NCBI GenBank assembly: GCA_039182965.1
Contig: JBCDBW010000006.1
Span: 5,960-69,959, forward strand
Length of the DNA stretch: 64,000 bases
DNA from: JBCDBW01 sp039182965
GTDB taxonomy: Bacteria > Verrucomicrobiota > Verrucomicrobiia > Verrucomicrobiales > DEV007
Direction: 5' to 3'
Both the position numbers and the translations under genes were made by a program. The notes beneath the pieces were generated by a model that did not search any database, had not been told where the DNA came from, and was given only the letters and a program-made list of their open reading frames with translations. This document shows, piece after piece, positions 50,764-60,482 of this stretch (the stretch's first letter is position 1; each line of letters starts with the position of its first letter).

Positions 50764-53272
50764 TTTCACGCCTCGCGCCCAACAAGTTCTCGCTCTCGCC
50801 CGTAAAGAAGCAGATCGATTCAATCATAATTACGTCGGAACCGAACACCTTCTCCTCGGTCTCATTAAACTCGGACAGGGCGTCGCCGTAAATGTCCTCC
50901 AAAAAATGGGCCTCGACCTCGAGACGGTCCGCATGGAAGTCGAAAAACAAGTCGGCTCCGGACCCGAAACCAAAATGGTCGGGAACATCCCTTACACGCC
51001 GCGCGTTAAAAAGGTTCTCGCACTCGCCGGTAAAGAAGCCAAAGCACTCAACCATTCCTACGTCGGCACCGAACACATTCTCCTCGGTCTCCTTCGCGAA
51101 GGCGAAGGCGTCGCCGCGCGCGTTCTCAAATCACTCGAAGTCGATATCGAACGCACCCGAAACGAAATCCTTCGCGAACTCGATCCTAACTTCTCACCCG
51201 ACGACCTCGAAGAAGGCGGCGAATTCGAAGAAGCCGGGGCCGGCGCTCCCGGCGGTAAAAAAGATACCAAGACTCCCGCCCTCCGCGCCTTCGGCCGCGA
51301 CCTCACCGAGCTCGCCCAAAAAGACGATCTCGATCCCGTCATCGGGCGCCACGAAGAAATCGAACGCGTCATCCAAATCCTATGCCGCCGCACCAAAAAT
51401 AACCCGGTCCTCATCGGCGAGGCCGGTGTCGGAAAGACCGCTATCGTCGAAGGTCTCGCCCAGGAAATCGCTTCCGGCAACGTCCCGGAACTGCTCCGCG
51501 AAAAGAAGGTTATTACCCTCGACCTCGCCCTCATGGTCGCCGGCACGAAATACCGGGGTCAGTTCGAGGAGCGCATCAAGGCCGTCATGGACGAAATCCG
51601 TCGCGCCAAAAATGTCATCCTCTTCATAGACGAACTCCACACCATCGTCGGAGCCGGCTCCGCCGAGGGAGCCATGGACGCCTCCAATATCATCAAGCCC
51701 GCCCTCAGCCGCGGTGAACTTCAGTGCGTCGGCGCGACGACGATGAATGAATATCGCAAATACATCGAAAAAGACGCCGCGCTCGAACGGCGCTTCCAAA
51801 CCGTCAAAGTCGAGGAACCCAACGTCGACGACGCCATCCAAATTCTCCAAGGCCTTCGTACGAAATACGAAGTCCACCACAATTCCCGATACACCGACAC
51901 CGCCATCGAGGCCTGCGTGAAACTTTCCGAACGTTACCTCACCGGCCGCTTCCTCCCGGACAAGGCCATCGATGTCATGGACGAAGCCGGGTCGCGCGCC
52001 CGCATCGCCGCCATGACACGACCCCCCGAGGTCAAAGATATCGAAGCTCAAATCGAGGAGATCGTCGCCCGCAAAGAAGCAGCCATCAAAGAACAAGACT
52101 TCGAGAAGGCCGCCGCCCTGCGCGACGAAGAAAAGAACACCCGCAAAGAACTCGAGGATGTCCTTGCCGAATGGCGCGCCAACAACGAGGAAAAGCGCGT
52201 CGACGTAAATGAAGAGGACATCATGACTGTCGTCTCCAAGTGGACCGGCGTCCCGCTCCAGCGGATGGAGGAGAGAGAAGCTCAGCGCCTCCTCAAAATG
52301 GAGGAAGATCTCAAAGGCACCGTGATCGGCCAGGACGAAGCGGTCGTCGCCATCTCCAAAGCCCTCCGCCGCTCACGCGCCGACCTCAAAGACCCGCGCC
52401 GCCCCATCGGCTCCTTCGTCTTCCTCGGGCCCACCGGCGTCGGAAAAACCTATCTCGCCCGCAACCTTGCCGAATTCATGTTCGGCGACGCCGATGCGCT
52501 CATTCAAATCGACATGTCCGAATACATGGAGAAATTCACGAGCAGCCGCCTCATTGGCTCCCCTCCCGGTTACGTCGGATACGAAGAAGGAGGCCAGCTT
52601 TCCGAAGCCGTTCGCCGCCGCCCCTATTCAGTCGTCCTTTTCGACGAAGTCGAAAAAGCCCACCCCGATGTGATGAATCTCCTCCTCCAAATCCTCGAGG
52701 AAGGAACCATAACCGATTCCCTCGGACGCAAGGTCGATTTCCGAAACACCATTATCATCCTCACGTCCAATGTCGGCGCGGAAACCATCAAGCGCCAAAC
52801 TTCCCTCGGGTTCGCCGCCATGTCAGACGACGAAGCCGATTACGAAGGCATGAAGGAAAAAATCATGGAGCAGGCCAGGAAGGCCTTCAAACCCGAGTTT
52901 ATCAACCGGATCGACGACCTCATCGTCTTCCATATGCTCGAAAAGAAAGACCTTTTCAAAATCGTCGACCTCGAAATCGACAAGGTCCTCGTCCGCCTCC
53001 ACGAAAAAGATATCCACCTCGAACTCAGCGAGAGCGCCCGCGAATTCCTCATCGACGAAGGATACGATCCGCAATACGGAGCCCGCCCCATGCGGCGCGC
53101 CGTGGAAAAACACATGGAGGATCCCCTTGCCGAAGCTCTCCTACGCGGAGACGTCAAAGAAGGCGAGAATGTCGCCGTTGACTTCGATAAAGAGAACAAA
53201 AAACTCACCTTCTCCTCCAGCGAGCCGGATCACGGCCAGCCGGAAACCGAACCCGTCGAAACCGAAAACTAA
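50753..53272 (+). CDS. clpC: ATP-dependent Clp protease ATPase subunit ClpC
   Basis: ClpC (839 residues) is the AAA+ unfoldase that feeds ClpP. Order: double Clp-N repeat (residues 4-150: NFTPRAQQVLALARKEADRF, VGTEHLLLGLIKLGQG and VGTEHILLGLLREGEG), first AAA with GEAGVGKTAIVEGLA and FIDELHTIVGAG, the M-domain coiled coil with a UvrB/C motif (AAIKEQDFEKAAALRDEEKN), second AAA with GPTGVGKTYLARNLAEFMF and FDEVEKAHPDV, and the D2-small domain. The ATG 50753 or 50756 overlaps mcsB. A strong terminator follows 31 bp after the stop. Together with McsA/B this is a complete arginine-tag degradation unit; ClpP is elsewhere. Confidence 0.97.
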   Translation: MMNNFTPRAQQVLALARKEADRFNHNYVGTEHLLLGLIKLGQGVAVNVLQKMGLDLETVRMEVEKQVGSGPETKMVGNIPYTPRVKKVLALAGKEAKALNHSYVGTEHILLGLLREGEGVAARVLKSLEVDIERTRNEILRELDPNFSPDDLEEGGEFEEAGAGAPGGKKDTKTPALRAFGRDLTELAQKDDLDPVIGRHEEIERVIQILCRRTKNNPVLIGEAGVGKTAIVEGLAQEIASGNVPELLREKKVITLDLALMVAGTKYRGQFEERIKAVMDEIRRAKNVILFIDELHTIVGAGSAEGAMDASNIIKPALSRGELQCVGATTMNEYRKYIEKDAALERRFQTVKVEEPNVDDAIQILQGLRTKYEVHHNSRYTDTAIEACVKLSERYLTGRFLPDKAIDVMDEAGSRARIAAMTRPPEVKDIEAQIEEIVARKEAAIKEQDFEKAAALRDEEKNTRKELEDVLAEWRANNEEKRVDVNEEDIMTVVSKWTGVPLQRMEEREAQRLLKMEEDLKGTVIGQDEAVVAISKALRRSRADLKDPRRPIGSFVFLGPTGVGKTYLARNLAEFMFGDADALIQIDMSEYMEKFTSSRLIGSPPGYVGYEEGGQLSEAVRRRPYSVVLFDEVEKAHPDVMNLLLQILEEGTITDSLGRKVDFRNTIIILTSNVGAETIKRQTSLGFAAMSDDEADYEGMKEKIMEQARKAFKPEFINRIDDLIVFHMLEKKDLFKIVDLEIDKVLVRLHEKDIHLELSESAREFLIDEGYDPQYGARPMRRAVEKHMEDPLAEALLRGDVKEGENVAVDFDKENKKLTFSSSEPDHGQPETEPVETEN

Positions 53273-53303
53273 GCGCCGGGATTCGCCGGAGATTTCTCCT
53301 CAT

Positions 53304-53333
53304 AAGGGACGATCGCATCGTTGATCGTCCCTT
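53304..53333 (+). terminator. Rho-independent terminator after clpC
   Basis: A perfect 11-bp stem (AAGGGACGATC and GATCGTCCCTT) with an 8-base loop, followed by TCTTTATT. This is the best intrinsic terminator in the window and closes the mcsA-mcsB-clpC unit. Confidence 0.9.
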
Positions 53334-53396
53334 TCTTTATTGACCGCCCGGCACCCTTCCTGCTCCCCTCCCTTCCCCGGCACCAAACCCCATGAT

Positions 53397-54692
53397 ATGA
53401 ACATCGGTTTCATCTCCACCCGCTTCCACGGCACCGACGGCGTCTCGCTCGAGGCCGCCAAATGGGTTGACGTCCTCGAACGGGACCTCGGCCACACCGC
53501 ATATTGGTTCGCCGGCAAACTGGATACCCCGGCCGACCGCTCCTACCTGTGCGACAAGGCCTTCTTCGAGCATCCCGACGTCTACATGATCCAACGCACC
53601 CTATTCGGGCTCCAATTCGAACGCCCGCCCGAAATCACCTCCTACGTCACTCGCATCAAAAATGACCTCAAAGCCCACCTCAAAGCGTTCATCGATCAGT
53701 TCGGGATCGATCTCATCATCCCCCAAAACATCCTCGCCATCCCCATGAATGTCCCCCTCGGACTCGCCCTCACCGAGCTCATCGAGGAAACAAGAATCCC
53801 CACCGTCGCCCACCACCACGACTTCGCCTGGGAACGGGTCCGCTTTCAGCACTCCGCCGCCGAAGATTACCTCAACCAAGCCTTCCCCCCCGCCTTCACC
53901 GATCACTTCTCACACGTCGTTATAAATTCCAAAGCCGTCCAGGACATCGCTTCCCATCGCCAAGTCCCCGCCACCGTCGTCCCCAACGTCTTCGACTTCG
54001 AAAATCCTCCCCCGGAACCCGACGGATACGCCGCTGACTTCCGCGCCGAATTCGATATCGGCGAGGACGAAAAACTCATCCTCCAGCCCACCCGTATCGT
54101 GCCGCGCAAAGGCATCGAGAGCGCCATCGATTTCGTCGCCCGCCTCCACCGCAACGGCGTCAAAGCAAGCCTCGTCATCTCACACCTCGCCGGCGATGAA
54201 GGATACGAATACCTCGACAGCCTGAAACGCCTCGCCAATCAAACCGGCGTCCGGCTCCATCGCATCGGCAATCGCGTCGCCGAACACCGTGGCACAAACG
54301 AAGACGGTCAAAAGATCTATACCCTCTGGGATATTTACCCTCACGCCGATTTTGTCAGCTACCCCTCCCTCTACGAAGGTTTTGGGAATGCCTTCCTCGA
54401 GGCTCTCTACTTCCGAAAGCCCATCCTCGTCAATCGCTATTCCGTTTACCGCGCGGATATCGAACCACTTGGTTTCAAGGCCATCACCATGGATGGTATC
54501 CTCACCGACGAGGCCGTCGATCAAACGATCGCCCTCCTCAACGATCCGAAAAAACAGGAGGAGTGGGCCGAACACAATTATCAGCTCTGCCTCCATCATT
54601 TCTCTTACATCGCCCTTCGCAACAAACTCGAACTCTGCCTAACGGAAGCCCTCACTCAAAATCCATCCCTGGCCTCCCACCGCAGCTCCTAA
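53397..54692 (+). CDS. Family-4-like glycosyltransferase
   Basis: A 431-residue GT-B enzyme. The N terminus has IGFISTRFHGTDGVSLEAAKWVDVL, the acceptor-side motif. The C-terminal nucleotide-sugar domain has LILQPTRIVPRKGIESAIDFVARL and the retaining-GT motif DFVSYPSLYEGFGNAFLEALYFRKPILVN (E-x7-E). The sugar and acceptor are unknown. The ATG at 53397 follows a terminator, so the gene has its own promoter. It could belong to surface polysaccharide or trehalose-type metabolism; nothing adjacent decides. Confidence 0.87.
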   Translation: MNIGFISTRFHGTDGVSLEAAKWVDVLERDLGHTAYWFAGKLDTPADRSYLCDKAFFEHPDVYMIQRTLFGLQFERPPEITSYVTRIKNDLKAHLKAFIDQFGIDLIIPQNILAIPMNVPLGLALTELIEETRIPTVAHHHDFAWERVRFQHSAAEDYLNQAFPPAFTDHFSHVVINSKAVQDIASHRQVPATVVPNVFDFENPPPEPDGYAADFRAEFDIGEDEKLILQPTRIVPRKGIESAIDFVARLHRNGVKASLVISHLAGDEGYEYLDSLKRLANQTGVRLHRIGNRVAEHRGTNEDGQKIYTLWDIYPHADFVSYPSLYEGFGNAFLEALYFRKPILVNRYSVYRADIEPLGFKAITMDGILTDEAVDQTIALLNDPKKQEEWAEHNYQLCLHHFSYIALRNKLELCLTEALTQNPSLASHRSS

Positions 54693-55371
54693 CAAACCCC
54701 CTCTCGCTCTCGAGCCCGCACTCGCCGCGCATCTCCCTCTTTCGAATGCCCATCGCAACACGCCCATTCTGGCACAGCCACCACGCGTGACCCGTCCCCA
54801 AGACTTCCACCCCGGCCTCTTCAAGTCCCTCCACCAGCGACCCCACCACCCGCTTACGGAGCGACTCGTTTCGCGTCCCCATCTTTTCGCCGTGCGGAAT
54901 AGCCAACACTGCAATCCAAACATCGTGGCCAATTACCCTCTCACCAGCTGCCTTGAACATACCCCCAATCCGTCCGACCCATCGCGCCATCCGAGGCCCC
55001 AGGGCACCCGAGGACGCATCATTCCTCCGAACACCCGACCGACCCACGCTCGAACGCACCAGATGTGTCGTCAATTCTCTCCCACCCCCAACCGCATCGC
55101 TACCCCACTCCGCGCGCCGGCCCCCTCCCGAAAAGGATTCCCGCGGCGATCGCTCCGAGGCGCCCATTCGCAGTGAAACCTGCTTCGTGGCCTGGCCACG
55201 CACAGATCGTGCCCGGATATGAACGAGCCGCTGTGGCGCCAACCCCTCTCCCGTCATTGCATTTCTCTCCAAACGCTCACGCGATCGCCCATAAATTTGA
55301 AAAATTTTCAGCCAAGAGTTGCACATTTGCGAGAATATATTAAATTTTAGGAAATCTTAACTATCAGGCTC
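54693..55371. other. 679-bp gap without a supported gene
   Basis: A long minus-strand frame (54652-55326) crosses it, but its product lacks motifs and composition follows the general G-rich minus-strand bias, so I do not call it. The last 90 bases are A/T-rich (ATAAATTTGAAAAATTTTCAG, GAATATATTAAATTTTAGG) and most likely contain the promoter of the PEP-CTERM gene. Confidence 0.55.
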
Positions 55372-56121
55372 TTGAACTCTCCGTTTCTCGTCTTCTGCTG
55401 CCGTGTTGCCGCCGCCTTCGGGCTGGTCGTCGTACCCCTCACCGCCTCCGCGTTCACATCTCTCTCCATTGTCGACGATTTCCAGTCCGACTCCCACAAT
55501 CTCGACCTCTCCGGCTCCACCGGCTCCGTCTCCGACTCTTCATCGAGCGCCCCGACCGTCATCGGCGGCCATCGCCAAATCAGATTCTCGGTCACCTCCA
55601 ACCCATTCGGAAATCCCGCTCGCACCCTCCTGAACAACGCCGGCGACGGCCAGCTTTCGATGACCCTGGGCGATGACGCCATTGGACTAACTCGACTCGT
55701 CTACCAAGGACCCGGCGCCGCAGGCCTCGGAGGACTCGATTTCACCGAGGCCGGGCACAATTCCGTGATCCTTTACTTTTTGTCGATCGACGAAACGATC
55801 CGTGTCGATCTTACCATCAGCGACGCCTCCGGCCGAACGGCGACCCTCAATACCAACCTCGGCCCCACCCCCGGCCCAAACAGTTTTTCCTTTGTCTACT
55901 CCCTTTTCGACAACGCCCCCAACACCGACTTCACCCAGGTCGACACGCTGGCGATCCAACTTGCAGCCATTACTCCCGGAGCGGAGTTCCACGCAGACGC
56001 CATCGCCTTGGGAAACTCACCCCTCGCCGCCGCCCCCGAGCCGGATCGCGCCATCCTCCTCGCCGTGGCCGCGCTCACGCTCTTCGGCCGGAGACGCCGA
56101 CACCCCCTCTCCCGCCTCTAG
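55372..56121 (+). CDS. PEP-CTERM sorted exported protein
   Basis: A 249-residue secreted protein. Residues 1-27 are a signal peptide (VAAAFGLVVVPLTASAF). The body is low in complexity and beta-rich without a known domain (VIGGHRQIRFSVTSNPFG, IRVDLTISDASGRTATL). The C terminus has the PEP-CTERM pattern: PEP (APEPDRA), a hydrophobic helix (ILLAVAALTLFG) and an Arg cluster (RRRRH), the signal for exosortase-dependent anchoring or release. The start is TTG at 55372, as no ATG precedes the signal peptide. No exosortase gene is in the window. Confidence 0.8.
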   Translation: MNSPFLVFCCRVAAAFGLVVVPLTASAFTSLSIVDDFQSDSHNLDLSGSTGSVSDSSSSAPTVIGGHRQIRFSVTSNPFGNPARTLLNNAGDGQLSMTLGDDAIGLTRLVYQGPGAAGLGGLDFTEAGHNSVILYFLSIDETIRVDLTISDASGRTATLNTNLGPTPGPNSFSFVYSLFDNAPNTDFTQVDTLAIQLAAITPGAEFHADAIALGNSPLAAAPEPDRAILLAVAALTLFGRRRRHPLSRL

Positions 56122-56297
56122 ACTACCCGCACCTGCCACCGAAACGGCTGGCCCCGGTATTTAAAAAAATCACCCTCCCTTCGCGAAGGAGCTCCGCTCG
56201 CCTAGACGCTTGCGCCCACCCGTGATCGTCCCTTATGTTAGGCTGTCCACGGGCACGCGCCTCAGTAGGACGACGACGACGACGATCACCACCGAGC

Positions 56298-57272
56298 ATG
56301 CACCGACGCCACTTCCTGAAATCATCTGCCTACTCCTGCGCCGCCATCGCGTCGGCCACCTCCCCCATGGCATCTCTCGCCGCACCCAAACACCACTTCA
56401 ATCTCAAGTACGCCCCTCACCCCCGCAGCTTCCGCTTCTCCGCCCCCGGCGGCGTCATCGACGAAATCAAGTTCGCCGCGGACCAGGGATTCACCGCCCT
56501 CGAATACAACCGCCTCGCCGAGGAAACACCCGAGATGCAGGAAAAAATCGGCAAAACCCTCGCCGATCTCGACATGACCATGGGGGTCTTCATCGCCTAC
56601 GCTAATTTCGATCAACCCACTTTCACCGTTAAAGATGACGCGACCTGGCAAAGCATCCTCGACCAAATGCGCCAAGCCGTCGATGTCGCCAAACGCGTCA
56701 ACGCCACCTGGATGACGGTCGTCCCGGGATCCGTCGATCAGCAATCACCCGCCTCGGGAGACTGGAATCAATTCGGTGGCCCCCGCCTCGCAGAGGGCTA
56801 TCAAACCGCCAATGTCATCGAACTCCTTCGGAGATCCGCCGAAGTCTTCGAACCACACAATCTCGTTATGGTGCTCGAACCTCTCAACCCCTATGCCAAC
56901 CACGGCGGCACCTTCCTCCAAGGCTCACCTCAAGCCTACGCCATCTGCACCGCCGTCAATAGCCCCGCCTGTAAAATCCTCTTCGACATCTATCACCAGC
57001 AAATCACCGAAGGAAATCTCATCCCCAATATCGACCACTGCTGGGACCAGATTGCATACTTCCAAGCCGGTGATCATCCCGGACGCAAAGAACCCGGCAC
57101 CGGCGAAATCAATTACCGCAACGTTTTTAAACACATCTACGATCGATCCAAAACCGAGCAGCGCGAGTTCGTCATCGGGATGGAACACGGGAATTCCATC
57201 AAAGGCATCGAAGGCGAAAAAGCCCTCATCGCCGCTTACGTCGAGGCCGATTCCTTCCAGACCGATCCCTGA
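56298..57272 (+). CDS. Tat-exported TIM-barrel isomerase (hydroxypyruvate isomerase-like)
   Basis: A 324-residue protein with a twin-arginine leader (MHRRHFLKSSAYSCAAIASA). The rest is an AP-endonuclease-2 type TIM barrel as in sugar isomerases/epimerases: PGGVIDEIKFAADQGFTALEYN, MTMGVFIAYANF, VMVLEPLNPYANHGG with the metal Glu, KILFDIYHQQITEGN with the metal Asp and His, and GEINYRNVFKHIY and VIGMEHGNS with the last Glu. Hydroxypyruvate isomerase is the closest named relative, but exported PVC members have unknown sugars. The ATG at 56298 directly precedes the RR motif. Confidence 0.85.
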   Translation: MHRRHFLKSSAYSCAAIASATSPMASLAAPKHHFNLKYAPHPRSFRFSAPGGVIDEIKFAADQGFTALEYNRLAEETPEMQEKIGKTLADLDMTMGVFIAYANFDQPTFTVKDDATWQSILDQMRQAVDVAKRVNATWMTVVPGSVDQQSPASGDWNQFGGPRLAEGYQTANVIELLRRSAEVFEPHNLVMVLEPLNPYANHGGTFLQGSPQAYAICTAVNSPACKILFDIYHQQITEGNLIPNIDHCWDQIAYFQAGDHPGRKEPGTGEINYRNVFKHIYDRSKTEQREFVIGMEHGNSIKGIEGEKALIAAYVEADSFQTDP

Positions 57273-57311
57273 TCCCGTTTCGCGCCCATGTTTTTAGCTT
57301 CCTCTTGATTT

Positions 57312-60300
57312 ATGGCGGACGAACGAGACGACGCCAAATCCCCAAAAGAACCACGGGAAGAGTTCGACTTCGACCTCGATCTCGACCTTCGCCCCCCGTC
57401 CCAGCAAGACCCGAAGCCAGCGCCCCCAAAAGCGGAACCCACGACGCCAGCGCCCCCAAAAAAGCCCGTGGATCCCGAAATCGAACGGAAAACCGAAAGG
57501 GAAGCGGACCCGCCACCGCAAGCCGCTACACCCGCACCCGCTCCCGCGCCCAAACCAACGCCACCCAAGACACCACCCGAGCCCACACTGGAACCCGACC
57601 CCGATCCAGCCGCTGCATCGCGAACCTTTCTGCCGCCTCCCTCTTCAGCCCCTGCGGAAGCCACCCCCACCGGGGATGCCACCGCGACACCAGCCCCGCG
57701 CTCCGAGCCGGATTTTCTCCTCTATCCCGAGTCCGGCTCCGATGAGCCCGAACCGGAGCCTCCGACCCCCGCGCCGCCACCAGCGGAACACCCCCAGCCC
57801 CCAGCCTCCCTGCCCTCGGTCTCAGAGGAACTGGCCGTCGAAGCCGATCTCGCCGCCGAAGCCGAAGCCGCCGCCCACGAGCGCCGTCGCCAACGCGAAC
57901 GGCAACCGACCGCCGAGCCCGCCGGGAATCGCGAACGCATGCGCTCGCCCTACGACGATGAAGCCGCTGCCGTCGATATCTGGGGCGACGACGATGATGA
58001 TGACGATGAGGCCGAAGAAGAAACGAAAACGCCCCGCCCACCACTCACCCCGGAACAGAAGAAAAAACGACTCCTCATCACCGCCGTCACCGGCGTCGTC
58101 GCCCTCATCGCCGTCGGAATCGCATTCTTCTTCCTGAGCGGTGGCACCGTCTTCAGCGCCGCTTGGTCCGGCATCGACGGCCAGCTCGCAAGTCAAGGGA
58201 TCTACATCCGCTTCGAAGGTGAACCCGAAAAAATCAACGCGAATGAAGTGCGTCTGAAAAATGTCGCCCTCTGCAAAGACGATCAGCGCAACCTGCCCTT
58301 CATAACGCTCAACCAAGTCAACGCCCGCGTGACGAGCGGCAACGACGTCACCGGCGGTGGGGTTGGCGTCGCGCTCACCTTCGAGGACGCAACGCTCGGA
58401 ATTGATACCGGCAAACGGAAACCCACCTTTCGCAATATCACCGGTGTCGTCGAAGTCGGCAGCGGAGGACTCGTCGCCAACGCCGTGACCGCCACATTCC
58501 AGGGACTGACCTTTTCCCTTCAAGGGAATGTCACCTGGGAAACCCTGAGCTCAGCCTTCCCCCCGACCCCCGATCCCGGAACAACCGACCCCGCTCATAG
58601 TCCCCCGGATCCCGAAGCCGAAACCCATGCCCTCGCCGGAGTCGATTTCAGCTTCCTCGACGGCTTCATGACCTGGGCCAAAATCAGCGGCGACGGTGCC
58701 CCGCTCAAAGTCGATTTTCAGTTCGCCGGTCCCAATGACCAGCCCCTTACCACCACCCTCGCCATCGCCGGCCAAAGTATCGAGGTCAACGGGGTCCCCG
58801 TCTCCACCGTCAATCTCAACGCCCTCGCCACGCTCGGTCCCGCCGACCGAACGATCACCGTCGGACCCGCCGAGCTCGTCTACGATGGTGGAATCTTCAG
58901 CACCCAATTCACCGCCGACCTCAATCGAAAGCAATACCTCATCGACGATCTCCACTCCACCCTCGATCTCACCGGTTTCCTCTCCCGTGTTTACCCCCCT
59001 TTTCGCCCCAAGCTCGAGGCCTTCTCCTGGACCGCCCCACCGGAATTTCGCGCCAAAGGCATCGCCCCCTTCAAAGCAGGCCCGGGCTTCGAACTCGAAG
59101 GTTCCATCAACGTGGCCGAAGGAATGACACTCCACTTCGCCGATCAAGAACCGCTTCCCATCGCCAAGTTGGAATCCGGTTTCACCCTGCTCAACAACAC
59201 GTTCACGACAAAAAACTTCGTCGCGGAATTGCTCGGTGGTGTCTTCGTGGGAGAGTTCCTGGCCACCCCCTTCGACGACCCCCTCGCCTTCGCCCTCAAA
59301 GTCAATGCCAACAACATTGCCGTCGCAGAGCTCGCCGCCTTGCTCGGCAGCCCGATCGAATCCACCGATACCCTCAGCTTCACGTTCACCATCCGTGGGG
59401 ATACCAATCGATTCGAAATTCCCGAACTCAAAGTCAATCACCTCGACAAATCACTCGCCGCCCAGGGCGCCGTCGACCGTGAAACTCAACTCATCGACAT
59501 CGTCTCCTTTCAGTCCGACTTGAATCTCATCGATCTCGCGAAACGACTGCACAGGCCCACCGCGGAACGCTTCGCCGCGTTCAAGTATTCCTCCGGCCCC
59601 GCAATTGAACTCTCCGGCCGCGCCTCTTACACCGATCCCAATCTCGCCGACCTCTCCTTCTCCCTCGCCAGTGAAGAAGGATACATCCTCGACCTCGCCG
59701 GCAATCAGCTCAGCCTCGCCAACTTGGAAGGAAACTTCACCTACAAAGACGGCTCCCTCGTCACCGAAGGCTTTAAGGTCAGCACGCTTGGGGGAATCTT
59801 CAGTATGAACCTCGTCGCCAAACCCCTCGACGAAAATGCGCCCTTCGCCATTGGATTCCTCCTCAGCAAAGTCGAGCTCCAGGCCCTCGCCGAGTTCTTC
59901 GGCGACGACAAAACCCTCACCGGAACCGCCTCCCTGAACTTTCAAGGAAAAGGCACCGGCCTCCTCGAAGACCTGAATGGCACCGGCCAGATCAGCGTCG
60001 AAAACGGCGAGTTTTACATCATACCCGTCCTCGGTACCATGCTCGCCTCCATCAACAGCGCCGGCGTCGACATCAAACCAAAGGACACCGGAAACCTCGC
60101 CGGCCCATACAACATCGAAAACGGCGTTCTCTCCTCGAATCAGCTCTTGTTCAAGGGCGACGACTTCGAAGTCTTCACCCCCGGTAAAGTCGACCTCATC
60201 AACGAAGAGGTCGACATCCTGGTTCAGATCAAGGAGACCGGCCAATCCGATGGAAAAGCGCTCGAGACCCGCGTCCTTGGCCCCTTCGCAAATATCGATT

Positions 60301-60482
60301 ACGACTACGGCGACCGCCTTGCCGCCGCCGCCTACGCAAACCGAAGCACCCCGCCGCCCCCCGTCGCCCAGCAATTCCCGCCCCCACAACCGGTTACCCC
60401 CCAGCCCGCATCCCCACCCGCCCAGCCATCGGCGCCTCCCAAAAAGAAAGGCCTCTTCGATTTCCTCAATCCCTTCGATTGA
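57312..60482 (+). CDS. Large AsmA-like envelope protein
   Basis: A 1056-residue protein. Residues 1-245 are a long cytoplasmic Pro/Glu/Ala-rich region with an acidic patch (DIWGDDDDDDDEAEEE). One membrane helix lies at about 256-276 (LLITAVTGVVALIAVGIAFFFL). The remaining 770 residues form repeated beta structure, ending in an AsmA-like C-terminal domain: FQGKGTGLLEDLNGTGQISVENGEFYIIPVLGTMLASI, GPYNIENGVLSSNQLLFKGDDFEVFTPGKVDLINEEVDI. AsmA/TamB/YdbH-like proteins bridge the periplasm and are linked to lipid transport to the outer membrane; that role is inferred. The end is Pro-rich and then KKKGLFDFLNPF. Start ATG 57312, no Shine-Dalgarno. Confidence 0.82.
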   Translation: MADERDDAKSPKEPREEFDFDLDLDLRPPSQQDPKPAPPKAEPTTPAPPKKPVDPEIERKTEREADPPPQAATPAPAPAPKPTPPKTPPEPTLEPDPDPAAASRTFLPPPSSAPAEATPTGDATATPAPRSEPDFLLYPESGSDEPEPEPPTPAPPPAEHPQPPASLPSVSEELAVEADLAAEAEAAAHERRRQRERQPTAEPAGNRERMRSPYDDEAAAVDIWGDDDDDDDEAEEETKTPRPPLTPEQKKKRLLITAVTGVVALIAVGIAFFFLSGGTVFSAAWSGIDGQLASQGIYIRFEGEPEKINANEVRLKNVALCKDDQRNLPFITLNQVNARVTSGNDVTGGGVGVALTFEDATLGIDTGKRKPTFRNITGVVEVGSGGLVANAVTATFQGLTFSLQGNVTWETLSSAFPPTPDPGTTDPAHSPPDPEAETHALAGVDFSFLDGFMTWAKISGDGAPLKVDFQFAGPNDQPLTTTLAIAGQSIEVNGVPVSTVNLNALATLGPADRTITVGPAELVYDGGIFSTQFTADLNRKQYLIDDLHSTLDLTGFLSRVYPPFRPKLEAFSWTAPPEFRAKGIAPFKAGPGFELEGSINVAEGMTLHFADQEPLPIAKLESGFTLLNNTFTTKNFVAELLGGVFVGEFLATPFDDPLAFALKVNANNIAVAELAALLGSPIESTDTLSFTFTIRGDTNRFEIPELKVNHLDKSLAAQGAVDRETQLIDIVSFQSDLNLIDLAKRLHRPTAERFAAFKYSSGPAIELSGRASYTDPNLADLSFSLASEEGYILDLAGNQLSLANLEGNFTYKDGSLVTEGFKVSTLGGIFSMNLVAKPLDENAPFAIGFLLSKVELQALAEFFGDDKTLTGTASLNFQGKGTGLLEDLNGTGQISVENGEFYIIPVLGTMLASINSAGVDIKPKDTGNLAGPYNIENGVLSSNQLLFKGDDFEVFTPGKVDLINEEVDILVQIKETGQSDGKALETRVLGPFANIDYDYGDRLAAAAYANRSTPPPPVAQQFPPPQPVTPQPASPPAQPSAPPKKKGLFDFLNPFD

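Noticed and set aside
54652..55326. A 224-codon minus-strand frame after the glycosyltransferase
   Set aside because: No motif, no sensible start context, overlaps the glycosyltransferase end; composition is what the strand bias gives in non-coding DNA.
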